The position numbers and the translations under genes were made by a program. Below the pieces are notes generated by a model that had not been told where the DNA came from, did not search any database, and saw only the letters and a list, made by a program, of their open reading frames with translations. Shown piece by piece: positions 61,418 to 64,000 of a stretch of DNA of 64,000 nucleotides. Position 1 is the first letter of the stretch, and each line of letters starts with the position of its first letter. The stretch spans positions 1 through 64,000 of the forward strand of contig JADKIZ010000015.1 in NCBI GenBank assembly GCA_016722445.1. The letters are read 5' to 3'. The DNA comes from Flavobacteriales bacterium (GTDB lineage Bacteria > Bacteroidota > Bacteroidia > Flavobacteriales_D > Sanyastnellaceae).

Positions 61418-62463
61418 ATACAGAAAAGAAATGGAGCGCTGGTTTGAAGCGGGGAGGAGGAACGACGAGTATTGTTGTAAAGATTGTTGGTGATCCACGG
61501 CTTGTCGAAAGAATTCGTCAGTTTGATGAAGTTCGCTGGGATTCTAAGGATAGGGTTTGGATACTACCCGACACAGTATACAATAGGGAGAAGTTTGGAA
61601 TTCCGGAAGAGGTCTATTTGCGGCCATGGCATCAATTGGGGCTAAAGCAATTTGAACGACAGTTGAAGTCAGCCCGCTACAGTGAGAACACGATCAAGAG
61701 CTATACGGACGCCTTGCGTGTTTTCCTGAAGTTCAACAATGACAAGCTCATATCCGAGATTACTGAGCAGGACGTTGTGAATTTCAACAATGATTATATC
61801 ATCAAAAACAAGTTATCGATTTCATGGCAGAATCAGGCAATCAATGCCATCAAACATTATTTGCGGATGCAAGATGACAGAAAGTTAAGTCCTGATTTGA
61901 TAACCAGACCAAGAAGGGAAAAAACATTGCCGAACATTTTGAGTAAAGAAGAAGTGAAGAGCATTCTGGAAGCATTATATAACAACAAGCATAGGATGAT
62001 GCTCACATTGATCTATGCGTGTGGATTGCGTCGGAGTGAATTGCTCAAATTGAAAATGGGCGATATTGATAAGGATCGAGGAGTGATGATTATTCGACAG
62101 GCAAAAGGGAAGAAAGACCGGATAGTTCCAATTTCAGAAAAGCTGTTGGACATGTTACGTGAATATTATAAGCAATACCGTCCTGTGAATTGGCTATTCG
62201 AAGGGCAGATGAAGGGTGAGCCTTATGACGAACGCAGTCTGGCGAGTGCATTTAAGAAGGCATTAAAAGCATCCGGAGTAAGCAAACCAGCCTCATTACA
62301 TTGGCTTAGGCATTCTTATGCAACACATTTGATGGAATCAGGAACAGATCTTCGATTTATACAAGAGTTGTTAGGGCATAAGAGTATCAAGACAACCGAG
62401 ATCTATACCCATGTCAGCACACGGAGTATTCAACATATTAAGAGTCCCTTTGATGATATGTAA
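61414..62463 (+). CDS. Tyrosine recombinase (Xer/IntI-like) coupled to ssb
   Basis: Residues 1-70 are an unusual N-terminal extension; 75-165 the SAM-like core-binding domain (YSENTIKSYTDALRVFLKF, WQNQAINAIKHYL); 175-345 the catalytic domain with all residues of the family: Arg in ACGLRRSELLKL, Lys in AKGKKDR, HxxR in LHWLRHSYATH, His in LLGHKS and the nucleophile in TEIYTHVS. It lacks the insertion between boxes I and II that defines integron integrases, although VSKPASLHWLRHS resembles them. It overlaps ssb and is followed after 123 bp by an accessory kinase gene. Probably an active site-specific recombinase. Confidence 0.92.
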   Translation: MNTEKKWSAGLKRGGGTTSIVVKIVGDPRLVERIRQFDEVRWDSKDRVWILPDTVYNREKFGIPEEVYLRPWHQLGLKQFERQLKSARYSENTIKSYTDALRVFLKFNNDKLISEITEQDVVNFNNDYIIKNKLSISWQNQAINAIKHYLRMQDDRKLSPDLITRPRREKTLPNILSKEEVKSILEALYNNKHRMMLTLIYACGLRRSELLKLKMGDIDKDRGVMIIRQAKGKKDRIVPISEKLLDMLREYYKQYRPVNWLFEGQMKGEPYDERSLASAFKKALKASGVSKPASLHWLRHSYATHLMESGTDLRFIQELLGHKSIKTTEIYTHVSTRSIQHIKSPFDDM

Positions 62464-62554
62464 AAATGGTATACCTTTGATTATGGATGAAAAACCTTCA
62501 CAAATTCACCAATCTATGGTCGTATATGTGAAAGCGAGTAATCCATATAAATAA

Positions 62555-62565
62555 GTTATAGGGCA
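62555..62565 (+). promoter_or_regulatory. GTTATAGGGCA motif upstream of the kinase gene (candidate cassette junction)
   Basis: This 11-mer fits GTTATNNGNNA, also found upstream of the three decayed genes at the left edge of the window (minus strand at 842-832, 2315-2305 and 3312-3302). It lies 32 bp before the kinase start and 92 bp after the recombinase stop. A role as recombination site is a hypothesis. Confidence 0.3.
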
Positions 62566-62586
62566 TTTTAAGACGACACACCAACA

Positions 62587-64000
62587 ATGACAGAAACGAC
62601 AAAATACATAGGTGGAGAATATAAAGTATTGCAACAATTTGGTGGTGCAATGGGACACGTATTTCTTGTCGAGAAACAAGGCATCGGATTCCCTTTTGTT
62701 TTAAAAAGCTACCAGGACATTAAACCACATCTTGAAGAACTATTCTTTACCGAAGTGAAAAACTGGACTTCTTTTGGTGTGCATCAAAATATCGTCAAGA
62801 CACTCTTTGCGGAAAAATTTGACGGAAAAATATTTGTTGCAGCGGAGTTTGTTGAAGGCAATGAAAACGGAGAAAACAGACTAACAAATTATATTGGAAA
62901 AAATTTACCACTTCATTTAATTATTAAGTGGGCTGTGCAATTTTCGTATGGAATGAACCATTGTCTTGGAAAGGGAATGATAGCCCATTCGGACATCAAA
63001 CCCGACAATATTCTTATTGATAAGGAATTAAATCTAAAGATAACTGACTTTGGACTTTCAAAATCTTACTTGAATGATGAGAAAGTCGGTGGTGGAACTC
63101 CTATGTATTACTCACCAGAACAAATTTTCCGCCCAGACAGCATTGACCATAGAAGGACATTTATAGTTTTGGAATTGTATTGTATCAGCTTATCACAAAA
63201 GGTGCTTATCCTTATGTAATGTCAAGTCCTGACATAAGACAAGTTCATTTAAGCGAACCCGTTAAGAAAATAAATCATCCACTTTTTGAAATTTGTAAAA
63301 AGTGTCTTGAAAAAGACCTTTCTAAACGATACCAGCAATTTCAGGAACTATTCAAGGACTTGGATAAAGTTTCGAAAAGCGAAGGAATAGAAATACCAAA
63401 GCAAATTATTACACGAGACGATAAGTTAGAAGAATTATACATTCTCTCTCGTTCTTTGTCAGCAATTGGGGAAAACAAAGAAGCACTTAGAGCAATTGAC
63501 CAATATTTAAGTCATCAACCTGACCACTATTCTGCTTGGTCTCAAAAAGGACGATTAGAGTTTGAGTTAGGTAATCTTCAAAATGCTTTAGTAGCAACTA
63601 AGAAAGCTGTTTACTTGTATCAGTATAGTTCGACAGCATTAAACAATTTAGGTGCAATTTACTTGGAACTTGACAATAATGCAGATGCTAAAACTTGTTT
63701 GCTTCGAGCAGTTGAAATCGACCCTGAAAACAGCGGAGCATTAATGAACCTTGCTAACGCATTAGTAGAAACAGGAGATATTAGCGAAGCATCACAATGC
63801 CTTTTAAAATGTTTTCAGTTAACTCCACAGAAGAAAAGTTTACATACAAATTCAAAAAACTTACTTCCTGCTTTTGTGCAAAATCAGCTATTTGAATTTT
63901 CTGCTGACATTTACAAACTGCTACTTACCTATTCGTCATTATCCATTAATGAGCATTTCAATTATGCAATGTGCAACTATCAAATTCACAGGTTTAATGA
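62587..64000 (+). CDS. Eukaryotic-like protein kinase with TPR region (frameshifted, runs off window)
   Basis: Kinase domain: Gly-rich loop QFGGAMGHVFLVE, Lys in PFVLKSYQ, catalytic loop HSDIKPDNILI (HSD in place of HRD), and ITDFGLS with a GTPMYYSPEQ activation segment. The frame then breaks: adding one G at 63155-63156 restores HR.DIYSFGIVLYQLITKG and the rest of the C-lobe. After about residue 270 come TPR units (SAIGENKEALRAIDQYLSHQP; TALNNLGAIYLELDNNADA; GALMNLANALVETGDISEA) continuing to the window edge. There is no TM segment up to that point, so it is probably a cytoplasmic Ser/Thr kinase. Accessory or defence-type kinases share this layout. Confidence 0.82.

Noticed and set aside
61414..62463. 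Canonical integron integrase IntI
   Set aside because: The IntI-specific insertion between boxes I and II is missing; kept as a generic tyrosine recombinase.

Overview
The window comes from a member of the phylum Bacteroidota, most likely a gliding or T9SS-competent Flavobacteriales-like bacterium. The evidence is several very large secreted proteins with SprB, PKD, CUB-like and FG-GAP modules and T9SS sorting or gliding-motility C-terminal domains, a GldG/DUF4340 pair, DUF4249 and DUF983 genes, and Bacteroidota-type -7 promoter boxes (TAnnTTTG). No rRNA, tRNA or CRISPR was recognised.

Left edge (1-5.1 kb) is accessory DNA. It holds the 3' end of what looks like a group II intron, then three decayed minus-strand genes (a PIN-domain toxin with a small downstream partner, a second PIN-like protein, and an unknown protein). 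A roughly 130-bp imperfect palindrome and a recurring GTTATNNGNNA motif upstream of these genes recall a cassette array. An XRE-family regulator and a coiled-coil protein follow. From 5.1 to 9.7 kb, four copies of a long inverted-repeat element surround a YdeI/OmdA-family gene and an FG-GAP surface protein whose 5' end and signal peptide appear to have been replaced by one repeat copy.

Core region (9.7-47.4 kb): ffh-purC; a 1678-residue M43-type metalloprotease with ten SprB repeats; a ureohydrolase; an HD-domain protein; a metallophosphoesterase; DUF983; a DUF4249 lipoprotein; a DegP/HtrA protease; a run of small housekeeping genes (YigZ/IMPACT, NTF2-like lipoprotein, rhomboid, DivIC/FtsB); a TPR histidine kinase with a NarL-type regulator; an SBBP-repeat T9SS protein; clpC; an ASPIC/UnbV surface protein; an NlpE-like lipoprotein; DUF4340 and gldG; a Cys-rich secreted glycosidase-like protein; WbqC-like, J-domain and threonine aldolase genes.

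Right part (47.4-64 kb): three consecutive minus-strand giant cell-surface proteins with gliding-motility C-terminal domains, two heptanucleotide tandem arrays, then an ECF sigma factor translationally overlapped with a membrane anti-sigma-like protein whose periplasmic part carries PKD domains and a C-terminal domain resembling the T9SS cargo signal of its neighbours. The window ends with an ssb-like gene overlapping a tyrosine recombinase, directly followed by a protein-kinase/TPR gene preceded by the same GTTATNNGNNA motif seen in the left array.

Many otherwise conserved genes (degP, clpC, wbqC, the J-domain gene, the surface proteins, the kinase) are interrupted by 1- to 4-nt indels, mostly in short homopolymers. 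This could be sequence error or real decay; each case is marked.
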